NCBI GenBank assembly: GCA_022818135.1
Contig: JAFMSR010000008.1
Coordinates: 13,177,399-13,241,398 of the forward strand
Direction: 5' to 3'
Length of the DNA stretch: 64,000 bases
Source: Saxidomus purpurata
Taxonomy: Eukaryota > Mollusca > Bivalvia > Venerida > Veneridae
Shown: positions 11,882-21,727 of the stretch, piece by piece
How positions within the stretch are numbered: the first letter of the stretch is position 1
Layout: each line of letters starts with the position of its first letter
Translations under genes and position numbers: made by a program
The notes under the pieces: model-generated
The model's database searches: none
What the model was told of the DNA's origin: nothing
Seen by the model: only the letters and a program-made list of their open reading frames with translations

Positions 11882-12682
11882 CTAGCTGTAAGCCTTGCTA
11901 ATGGTAAGTCACTGGATGACCTATTTAGTTTATACGATTTTATTTTAGTTTGATTACGATGAAAGCTCCAAAGCTCTCAAACACTCATTCCAGATGTCTC
12001 ACTCTCTGTTTGTAAGCATGAACACCATCAATTGTTGTCTTTGCTTTGCTTAGAGATTGAAAAGACCTTTCAACAAAAAAAGAGTATGTATGCAACTTTC
12101 TAAACATCGAGAAATAGTTAAAAAGGTTTTAAGGAATTTAATTTTTGCTTTGAACAATGCTTGATGCATTATTTTTGATACTCGTACAAATGATTGTTCA
12201 TGTTTAAATGGAATTTTTCTTTTATACCTTCAATTTGTGTAAAATATTTGTCATGCTCGATGCATCATTTTGATATTTGACAACTATGGTAAGCTGGTCT
12301 GTCATTATGTACTTTTTATGCCCTAAACAAAATCATCTGTTGTGTTGGAAATAATTGTCATGATGTATGCATCATTTGTAATGTACTTATACCATAGAGA
12401 ACTGTTTTTCCCACCAAAAAAGTTTTTTTTCATCTAAAACAGCATGTTGAGGTACTTTCCTTGTGCTGGGATATAGTGAATGTCATTTTTATCTCCCAAT
12501 GAGAGATCACCGTAATGGTCACCGTCAGTCCATCCATCTTTCTGACATTTTTGTCCAAGCTATTTCTCAGAAAGCACTGACTTTAATTCAGTGAAATACA
12601 CTGCTTCACTATCAAGAGATGTATATTTATTTCATGTTTTCAAGTGAATTGTAAAATAAAAGTGATAATCCACAGTTTACAA
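11882..12682. other. Intergenic stretch with weak ATGCATCATTT repeats
   Basis: Degenerate copies of 'TGATGCATTATTTTTGATA' / 'TCGATGCATCATTTTGATAT' / 'TGTATGCATCATTTGTAAT' (about 12,162, 12,258, 12,363) imply an old tandem of about 100 bp. No genes seen. Confidence 0.4.
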
Positions 12683-13662
12683 TTTTTTGCTCGACTTTTC
12701 GAAGAAAAGGGGAGCTATCCTACTCGCCCTGGTGTCGGCGTTGGTGTTACACCTTGGTTAAGTTTTTCGTACCACGCCACTTTACTCAAAACCATTAGAG
12801 GTATGGCTTTGAAACTTACCATACTTGTTTACCATCATAACCTCCATCTACAGACAAGAGGACATAACTCTGTCAAGGTTTTTGACAGAATTATGGCCCT
12901 TTCTGTTGTAGAAAGTGTATTGAGCTTGGTTAAGTTTTTCGTACCACCTCACTTTATTTCAAAACCATTGGAGGTATTGCTTTGAAACTAAGCATACTTG
13001 TTTACCATCATGACCTACATCAACAGACAAGAGTACATAATTCTGTCAAGGTTTTTGACAGAATTGTGCCCCTTTTTTACTTAGAAAATACATTGAATAT
13101 AGGTAAAATCCACTTATTGCCTTTACCCTTTGAGATATTGCTTTGAAACTTTGAATGCTTGTTTACATCATTACCCCCATCTGTAGGCAAGAGAAGGTAA
13201 CTCTGTCAGGGATTTGTTTTAAAAATTAAGGCCCTTTATCGACTTAGAATCTTGGTTAAGTTTTTCGTACCAGTCCACTTTTTCACTAAACTGTTTGAGA
13301 TATTAATTTGAAAGTTGGAATACTTGTAAACCATCATGATCCCAAAACATGGACAGGAGAAGGTAATTCTGTCAAGGATTTTATTTGAATTATGGCCCTT
13401 TTTGACTTAGAAACTCAGTTAAAATTTTCATTCTTGTCCACTTGTTGACTTAACCATTTGAGATAATACTTTGGAAGTTGGAATACTTACGTACCATCAT
13501 GAGACCTATCTGTAAGCAAGAGAAGATAACTCTGTGAAAATGTTTCTTGATTTGTACTTAGAAATTCCTAGTTAAAGTCTTGTGTGCCCTTAACTGTCAA
13601 AGTTTTGTTTTATAGGCAAGCACTAAAAAGTCGAGCGCGCTGTCCTACTGACAGCTCTTGTT
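12683..13662 (+). mobile_element. Tandem-core element, family B, copy 2 (complete)
   Basis: Starts TTTTTTGCTCGACTTTTCGA and ends AAAAAGTCGAGCGCGCTG plus TCCTACTGACAGCTCTTGTT. It is about 980 bp, the same length as copy 1 at 3,785-4,764 and close to identical over long stretches, implying recent activity. Subterminal inverted GCTCGACTTTT / AAAAAGTCGAGC and a 3' hairpin (GCTGTC-CTACT-GACAGC) are present. Confidence 0.8.
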
Positions 13663-14570
13663 TGACTTAGAAAGTGTATTGAGCTTGGTTAAGTTTTTCG
13701 TACCACCCAACTTTATTTCTAAACCATTAGAGGTATTGCTTTGAAACTTACCATACTTGTTAACCATCATAATCTCCATCTACAAACAAGAGTACGTAAC
13801 TCTCTCAAGGTTTTTGTCAGAATTATGGCCCTTTTTTGACTTAGAAAGTGTATTGAATATGGGTAAAATCCACTTATAGACTTAACCCTTTGAGATATTG
13901 CTTTGAAACTTTGAATGCTTGTTTACATCATTACCCCCATCTGTAGGCAAGAGAAGGTAACTCTGTCAAGGATTAAAATTAAGGCCCTTTATCAACTTAG
14001 AATCTTTGCTAAGTTTTTCATACCAGTCAACTTTTTGACTGAACTGTTTAAGATATTTCTTTGAAAGTTGGAATGCTTGTTTACCATCATGATCCCCAAA
14101 CATAGGCAGGAGAAGGTAACCCTGTCAAGGATTTCATTTGAATTATGGTTCTTTTTGACTTCTCATTCAAATTTCAAAATTTTCATTCTTATCCACTTGT
14201 TGACTTTTCCATTTGAGATATTACTATGAAAGTTGGAATACTTATGTACCATTATGACCCCTGTCTGTAAGCAAGAGAAGATAACCCTGTGTAAATGTTT
14301 CTTGATTTGTACTTAGAAATTCCAAGCTAAAGTCTTGTGTGCATTTTTACTGGCACTGTCATGCACATATATCATTAACCACTTGAAGTATTAATTTAAA
14401 ACTTTGCTGTAGTATTCAGGGATATAAAACAATTAACTTTGAGAACTCTTAACTTAATATCTTGCTGCTTGTGGCCCTTGTTTATACACATCCTTGGTTT
14501 TTTTTCACTGACAAAATGTTGTTTTATTGGCAAGCAAGGAAAAAAGTCGAGCACACTGTCCTACTTTTTA
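13663..14570 (+). mobile_element. Family B unit joined head-truncated to copy 2
   Basis: Directly after copy 2 the sequence continues as the middle of another family B element ('TGACTTAGAAAGTGTATTGAGC' onward), without a 5' head. It runs to 'AAAAAAGTCGAGCACACTGTCCTAC', where the 3' hairpin is cut short. The pair therefore forms a tail-to-middle composite. Confidence 0.7.
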
Positions 14571-14867
14571 TCGCTTCCCCAATTTTATTTCTTTTTAAAT
14601 CTGACAAACAACTTTTCAATTTGGTTTGGCTTTAGTGTTATATGAAGTGTGATATTGTCTGTTTTCCTACTAACTGGGTGGTTATCTGGTTAGGCAAAAT
14701 AATGGATCTTTGTATCATGTGTCAGGAATTTTTTCTGTAGTACCAGCTATGTTATATAAGCAAATCACAGAATTGGGCACACTTTCCATTACACAGCTTT
14801 TGATCGAACAAGCACTCATGTAATACTATTGTTTATTTCTGCATGAATATTGTCACTGATTTTTATT

Positions 14868-15722
14868 AGCTCACCTGAGCATATGCTCACAATCAGCTAT
14901 TGTGATCACTCAGCGTCCGGCATCCGTTGTACTGTGTCTGTAAACATTTTACTTCAAATGACATCTGCTCTAAAACCACTTGCTGGAAGTTTATATTTGG
15001 TGTAGATGATCCTTGGACGATCCACTACAAATGTTATATAAATCATGGTCCTGAGGTAAAAAATGGCCTAGTAGTGGTTTTGATTTTTTACCTCCTGCCA
15101 AGGGAGAAAACTAGTACTAGTTCCTGACATTTGTAAAGTGTTGTAGTAGTCTCCCTTTTACCTTGAGTACTAGTTGTAGCCTTACAGTATATAAGATGAA
15201 CTTTAAAATTCTTCTTCTCTGAAACGATAAGACCTTGAGCGTAGATATTTAGCAAGTAGCAAGATTGTTCAAATAAAGACTCATGGGTCAAAATTGACCA
15301 TGAACTTAACCAAGTTACATCTGTTTATATAGGGAATACTTACAAATTCTTCTCCCTAAAACCACAAGGCCTAGAGCTTAGATATTTAGCATGTTGCAGC
15401 TTTGTAGACATCTACCAAGACTGTTAAAAACATGACCCCCTGGTCAAAATTGACCCTGAGGCAGGGGGTCACTTGCTTTTACATAGATTTCTATAGGAAG
15501 TCTTTAAAAATCTTCTCTGAAACTACAAAGCCTCGAACTAAGATATTTTGCATGTAGCATTGCTTAGTTTACCTCTACCAAGAGTGTTCAAATCATGACC
15601 CTATGGTCAAAATTGACACTGCACGGGGGTCACTTGATTTCACATAGGCTTATATAGGGGAAACTTTAAAAAATCTTCATGTCTAGAATCAGAAGGCCCA
15701 GGGCTTAGATATTTGGAATGTA

Positions 15723-15800
<78 letters not shown>

Positions 15801-15937
15801 GTAGTGACCTCTACGAAGATTATTCAAATCAGGACCCCCAGGTCAAGATAGAGCCTTTCTGTGATGCGATTGTTGACCGTGTATTATCGCCAATAGAAGC
15901 CAGGTGAGCAATATAGGGCCATCTTGGCCCTCTTGTT
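14868..15937 (+). mobile_element. Tandem-core element, family A, long copy
   Basis: Starts AGCTCACCTGAGCATATGCT and ends 'GCCAGGTGAGCAATATAGGG' then 'TTGGCCCTCTTGTT'. The core repeats 'TGGTCAAAATTGACC', 'TCTCTGAAACCACAAGGCCT' and 'CTTAGATATTTAGCATGTAG' at about 170 bp. A 72-bp AT run (15,725-15,796) sits inside. The short open frames here are repeat translations, not genes. Confidence 0.75.
15725..15796. repeat. (AT)36 microsatellite
   Basis: Uninterrupted AT dinucleotides inside the family A element. Probably length-polymorphic. Confidence 0.98.
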
Positions 15938-16299
15938 CTTTAATATTTCCGCATAATTTGTTGCATATAGTCTGTTGCATATGTTTTCTAAATACTTCTA
16001 GGGTTCTGAGAAAGACAAAGTAGAAAAATGATCTTCTCTGCGTTTGTTTTTTATTAAATCCACCACATATTTTAATGCTCCACATCTGTCTGTCTATCAA
16101 GCCCATATTTTTGTTAATTGCAGATTCAACAGCTTTTACTACCAGGAAGAGATACACTTGCTATCAAACAGGTTTCTGCCCGATGATTTCTCTAAAAATA
16201 CACTTTATTACAGTTTTATATCTTTTGCACCTGGAAGTGTAGTTGATATTTCTCTAAAAACACATCTTTATTACATCTTGAAACCACTGGACCAATGTA

Positions 16300-17800
16300 G
16301 AACTTGGCTAGGATGCGACCTTAAGGTCTAGAGCTTTGATATTTGGCAAGTAACATTGCCTAGTGGACCTCTACCAAGATTGTTCAAAATAGACCTTGCC
16401 TGGAAAGGTCACTTTATTTTACAATGGCTTATATAGGAATACCTTTAAAAATCTTCTCTGAAACCACAAGGCCTTAGAGCTTAGATATTCAGCATGTATA
16501 TTTGCCTAGTCCAGGGGGTTCACTTGTTAGTTCAAGGTAAGTAATTATGATCCTGGTGTCTGTCATCCGTCTGTCTGTCCACACTTAATCTTGTGTATGC
16601 AATAGAGACTGCATTGTTCACTGGATCTTCTTGAAACTTGGTCAGAATGACTACCTTGAAATAATCTAGGTTGAGTTTGAATATGGTTGAGGGGTTAAAT
16701 CATAGAAAAACCAGTGTGTATGCAAAAGAGGTTGTATTTTTCATTGGATGTTCATCAAACTTGGTCAGTGTGATTGCCTTGATGAAATCTAGTTCGAGTT
16801 CGAAAATGAGTCACCTGGGGTCAAAAACTAGTTCATGGTGTCAAATCATAGAAAAACCTTGTGTTTGCGATAGAGGTTGCATTTTTCATTGGATCTTCAT
16901 GAAACTTGGTCAGTTTAATTGCCTTAAAAAATCTAGGTCAAGTTCAAATATGGGTCAACTGGGGTTAAAAAACTAGGTCAAGGGGTCATATAGAAAAACT
17001 TTGTGTATGCCAAAGAAGTTGCATTTTTAGCTCGACTATTCGGAGAATATGGAGAGCTATTACAGTCACTTGTGCGTCGGCGTTGCAGCGTGGGTTAAAG
17101 TTTTGCCTGCTAAGTACTATCATGCACATATCTCAGTAACCACTTATGATATTGACTTGAACTTTGTTAATGTCTTAAGGGGTGACACACAGTCAAGTCA
17201 GATAACTCTTGTATAAATCTACAACAAAGTATGGCCCTTGTTTGACTTTGAAATTTTGTTTAAAGGTTTGCCTGCTAGGTACTATCATGCACATACTAGT
17301 ATCTCAGTAACCACTTATGATATTGACTTGAACTTTGTTAATGTCTTCAGGGGTGTCACACAGTCAAGACAGATAACTCTTGTAAAATTTAGTACAAATT
17401 ATGGCCCTTGTTTGACTTTGAAAAAATTTGATTAATGTTTTGCATGCAAGGTTCTTTCATGCACATATCTCAGTAACCACTTATGGTAGTAATATCAAAC
17501 TTAGCAATGTTCAGGGGTACATTTTGTATCAAACAATTAATTTACCAAAAATTAAATATATAGTGATAGATTTTGACTTTTAATATGATTCAACTTTCCT
17601 AGTTTATAATTAATATCAGAATTTTGTTTTGCTATTAAACTTATAAAAGTTTTGTTTTATTAGCAAGCACCCACAATAGTCGAGCTTGCTGTCTTATGGA
17701 CAGCTCTTGTTCATTGGATCTTCATGATGAAATCTAGGTCGAGTTTGAATATGGATCATCTGGGGTCAAAAACTAGGTCACGGGGGTCTAATCATAGACA
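16300..17800 (+). mobile_element. Family A tandem units, split by an inserted family C element
   Basis: Units of roughly 150 bp contain 'GAGGTTGCATTTTTCATTGG', 'ATCTTCATGAAACTTGGTCAG' and 'GGGGTCAAAAACTAGGTCA'. The third unit breaks after GTTGCATTTTT at about 17,028 and resumes at 17,712 with CATTGGATCTTCATGA, the intervening 684 bases being a family C element. Confidence 0.75.
17026..17711 (+). mobile_element. Tandem-core element, family C (CTCGACTATTCGG type), copy 1, nested
   Basis: Starts TTTTTAGCTCGACTATTCGG and ends 'CACAATAGTCGAGCTTGCTG', then the hairpin GCTGTC-TTATG-GACAGC and TCTTGTT. GCTCGACTATT and AATAGTCGAGC are subterminal inverted repeats. About 2.5 units of 'TTTTGCCTGCTAAGTACTAT' / 'CTCAGTAACCACTTATGATA' lie between. 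It is inserted cleanly in a family A unit with no target duplication. Confidence 0.8.
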
Positions 17801-19110
17801 AGAGGGCCAAGATGGCCCTATATCACTCACCTGGCTACCATTGGCTATAATACAAGGTCATCAATGGCAGAAAGGGTCAATTTTGACCTGGGGGACATGA
17901 TTTGAATATTCTTGGAATATGTCAACTAAGCAATGATACATGCCAAATACCTAAGCTCTATCCCCTGGGCGGTCTCAATTTTGACCTGAGAGTCATATTT
18001 TGAACAATCTTGGTAGAGGTCCACTATGTAATGCTACATGCTAAATATATAAGCTCTAGGCCTTGTGGTTTCAGAGAAGATTTTTAACATTTTCCTATTT
18101 GTTGCCATGGCAACCAGAGTTCTACATGAAACAGAATTCCTCGAACAATTTTGGGAGAGCTTCATGCAAGGAATATCCCTGCCAAGTGTGTAAACACGGT
18201 TAAGTGTTGCAATTTTTGTTTAATCAATGGCAATAACTCTAGTTGAACATATCCGATCAAGCCCATAATTGAACTCATCTGAGAACTAACGGTCATTTAC
18301 ATTCTCTGTAAATGTGATGAGGATTAGTGAAAAATTGAAGGTGCTAGAATGTAAACACAGTTATATATTGCAATTTTTTGTTAAGTCAAGGGGCATAACT
18401 TTGGAAGAACAAATCCAATCAAGCTTCTAATTGAACTCATCCCAGATCTTATTGTCATACAAAATCTCTGTAAATATGATTAGGATTAAAGGAGAAATGA
18501 AGGTGCTAGAGTGTAAACATAGTTAAATGTAGCAATTTTTGTATAATCAAGGGCCATAACTCTGGAAGAACCAAGCCCATAAATGAAATCATCCAAGAAG
18601 TAACGGTCATTCACATTCTCCGTAAAAATGATTAGGATAAGTGAAAAATTGAAGGTGCTAGAGTGTAAACATAGTTTTATATTGCAATTTTTGTTATATC
18701 ATTGGCCATAACTCTGGTTTATACTCAACTTCTGGAAGAACTAATTCGATCAAGCCCATAATTATAATCATCTGAGATCTTATGGTCGCACACATTTTCT
18801 GTATATATGATAAGGATTAAAGAAGAAATGAAGGTGCTAGATTGTAAACATTGTTAAATATTTCATTTTTTGTTAAATAAAGGGCCATAACTCTGGAAGA
18901 ACAAATCCGATCAAGCCCCTGATTGAAATCATCCAACATCTTATGGTCATACACATTCTCTGTAAATATGTTTGAATTTGTGAAACAATGAAGGTCCTAG
19001 AGTGTTAACATAGTTAAATCTTGCTTTTTTTTGTTAAATCTGGGGCCATAATTCAGGAAGTACTGATCAAGTCCATAATCAAACTCGTGCGAGGTCTCAT
19101 GGCCATATCA
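17798..19110 (-). repeat. Inverted family A end followed by a tandem array of about 160-bp units
   Basis: ACAAGAGGGCCAAGATGGCC is the reverse complement of the family A 3' end. From about 18,187 six degenerate units recur, each with 'TGTAAACA(C/T)AGTTA', 'GGGCCATAACTCTGGAAGAA', 'CCGATCAAGCCC' and 'GAAGGTGCTAGA' (unit starts near 18,189, 18,352, 18,512, 18,664, 18,842 and 19,002). The matching 5' head was not found. No genes. Confidence 0.65.
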
Positions 19111-19458
19111 TTGTGTTGAAGTTTCATTATTATAGCTTAAAAAATGTATAACTTTATAAAAAAATGTGTAGGTTTAAACACTTTGGTAACATAACAAAAA
19201 TGATAAAGAAGATTCTGCTTTGGCCAATCTCTACATTAAATTCACAAATTGGAGATGAAGAAGTACAGTGGTCAAGGGGCATTATTCCTGCATGATACTT
19301 CAGGGAGCATCAATTGTTTTCGACAACATTGTTATTTTATCAGGTAATTTTTGGTTACTCAGACTCACTTTGTCTATGATAATCTGGAAAAGGTGCCTTT
19401 ACTTAAACAAGGTACTGCTTTGTAACAGTTGTTCTAGATTTGTTGGAAACTAGTCTTT

Positions 19459-20805
19459 TCAACACCACATACTTCCGATATCATCTATGTATGGCGCCGG
19501 TTTAGCCTGAATCTTGTTCAAGATTCCAGTAAGACAACCCAAATCCTTACTATCTACTTTTTCAAACAGGTTTAGAGACTGCACCCAGTAATTTGGGCAT
19601 TTCTTTAGGTTGACACATTCGACCAGACTGTCGAGGAGACACTCGAAGCATTCCACAATGTTCTCCAGGCTCCAAAACTCCTCTGGATGTTTTTCAAGCT
19701 CCCATAACAGTATTGTTTTCAGATAATATGTCTTCATGTCCGAGCAGTGGTATACAAGATGGTTTTTCAGAATCAGTTTTAATGCTAAGAAACATGCCTT
19801 TGCCACCTTAGGGAATTTTGTGCTAATGTATGTCTCACAGTGGGGAAATGAAATATGCCATTCTACTTCGTCGTCTTGGACTGTTCCATTATGTGAAGGT
19901 TTAGGAACGACAATAAATCCACTCTGAAATATTTCTTCGACAACATCAGCAGACGGCCACATTCGTGGTCTGTTTTTCCATCTAGAGGCACATGCAGGCC
20001 AGGTCTGTAGATAATGGATACCGAAGACAATGTCCCCTTCGAATGCCACTACTCTCTGGTCGTCGTTCCAGTACCACGCTTGACCGAGAGGGTATGTCAG
20101 AAGTTTAATGGCTGGTCCAGTCTCCTCCAGTTCTATAACTACAGGGTGTTTGAAAGTACCAAAAATACGTGACGCTGGAAGCTGACTCTCTGATGACTCA
20201 TCAACTATCTCTCTTACGTTACCACGTACTGCACTAGACGACAAGTAATAGTGTCCATCAACATTTGTACATAATGAAGATAATCTGCTCTCTTCTTGAG
20301 ATCCAAATGATGATGCCGGACGAACGAATCCTTGCCTCCCATTCTTTTGTTTGACTTTGAGCGTGTCTTTTATGGTATTATGTGAAGTACTACATTCCAT
20401 AATGACATCAAAGTCAGTTCTTAAACTGGTATAGGCTGTTGAACATGGACAGCAACAACAAAAGAATCTCAACAGAAATTTTGTCAAAGGATCGATGTAG
20501 CCCTTGTTTAATTCAAGTGTGTAAGGTTTACCGAGACCTTCAGCAGAACTCCCAACTAATCTGTAGTGCATATTCTCTAAATTAAAACGGTTTTTGCAAC
20601 CACCTAGTATCGAAGAGAGGTATTGTTTTGTGGATTCATCCAGAGCGTCCGGTCTTTGTGATTCCCAGCCGCAGTGGCTATCATGTATACCAATCAGAAT
20701 CTTTTCCAAATTTTTGCACGAGCAGTTGCAAAAACACCATGTGCGGCGCCTTACACGGCATGGAATATACCTTTTCAAAACATTCCAGATCATCCGAACG
20801 ACCGG
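19459..20805 (-). CDS. Mab-21 domain (nucleotidyltransferase) terminal exon
   Basis: An open frame of 448 codons plus TGA on the minus strand, preceded by TCTTCTTTTTTTCAG, an excellent splice acceptor at 20,806. There is no ATG at the start of the open frame (only GTG); the first ATG is at 20,793 (MIWNVLKRY). The catalytic-site pattern is GSSAEG, then 'RTDFDVIMEC' about 40 residues on, then 'EGDIVFGIHY' with 'TWPACASRW' as in Mab-21 proteins. The order of motifs and length fit the full family domain. Two odd Cys clusters, CFCNCSC and FCCCCPC, lie before and within the first half. The whole NTase domain sits in one exon. Confidence 0.9.
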   Translation of the reverse strand, partial: PVVRMIWNVLKRYIPCRVRRRTWCFCNCSCKNLEKILIGIHDSHCGWESQRPDALDESTKQYLSSILGGCKNRFNLENMHYRLVGSSAEGLGKPYTLELNKGYIDPLTKFLLRFFCCCCPCSTAYTSLRTDFDVIMECSTSHNTIKDTLKVKQKNGRQGFVRPASSFGSQEESRLSSLCTNVDGHYYLSSSAVRGNVREIVDESSESQLPASRIFGTFKHPVVIELEETGPAIKLLTYPLGQAWYWNDDQRVVAFEGDIVFGIHYLQTWPACASRWKNRPRMWPSADVVEEIFQSGFIVVPKPSHNGTVQDDEVEWHISFPHCETYISTKFPKVAKACFLALKLILKNHLVYHCSDMKTYYLKTILLWELEKHPEEFWSLENIVECFECLLDSLVECVNLKKCPNYWVQSLNLFEKVDSKDLGCLTGILNKIQAKPAPYIDDIGSMWC

Positions 20806-21675
20806 CTGAAAAAAAGAAGACACCAGTTACTGTGCTATTTATGACGTTATCTCGTTCTAGGGTCCGGGCTGAGCCGACTCTAAGAAGTAATCGTGTAAGG
20901 TCAGATCCAGCTACTAACCATATACAATTCGAGTTTTTCCACAATATCTTCACCCATGTGCAATATTATTTGGACTAGATCACACGCAAATCAAGGAAAA
21001 AACTGGGTTTATAATTTTTCATGTGTCATCATTTTATAGAATCATTTCAAAATTGCGGTACTGCTTGACTAATTGATATTAATATTACATTTTTGTGTTG
21101 TACCTGTTGTATATTTGTGAATGCTGATACATGCAACGTTCTACCTGATATAATCACAGTGTTCAACTGTTTTAACATCTCAGCAGATTGGACATGTCGT
21201 CACCATTCAAAAGGAAGTCACTTGTTCCAAGGAGAAATCACTGGTTGCTAAGAAAGTAACCAGTCGCTAAGGAAGTCAGTGGTTGCTTTACGACCTCACC
21301 AGAAGCTAGATTTTTCCTATAACTCTATACAGAGACAAGGGATTTCCCACCCCCGGCTGATGTGGTCGATTTTGACCCCAGGGGCATATTTTGAACAAAA
21401 TTGGTAGAGGACCACTAGACCATGTTAAATACCAAATATCTTACTTTTTATAGGCCTTTTGGTTTTGGAAAAGAAGATTTTTAAAGTTTTTCCTATTTAC
21501 CAAATGACCCCTCGGGCAGGGTAAATTTTGACTCCGGGGTATTGATTTGAACAAACTATGAAGAGGTTCACTAAACACTGTTAAATACTAAATATTTAAG
21601 CTCTAGACTTTGAGGTTGCCGAGAAAAAGATTGTTTTACGTTTTCCTATAATAATAATAATAATAATATAATATA

Positions 21676-21727
<52 letters not shown>

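Noticed and set aside
12644..12985. 113-codon frame
   Set aside because: Translation of family B repeat DNA; the same phrases recur at 3,785 onward.
15713..15907. Frame with a long Ile-Tyr alternation
   Set aside because: Product of the (AT)36 microsatellite in a family A element.
18187..19110. CRISPR-like regular repeats
   Set aside because: Units are 150-180 bp, degenerate throughout and in a eukaryotic genome; they are satellite-type repeats with no spacer structure.
20594..20978. Overlapping frames opposite the Mab-21 exon
   Set aside because: Antisense shadows; the minus-strand protein has clear family motifs.
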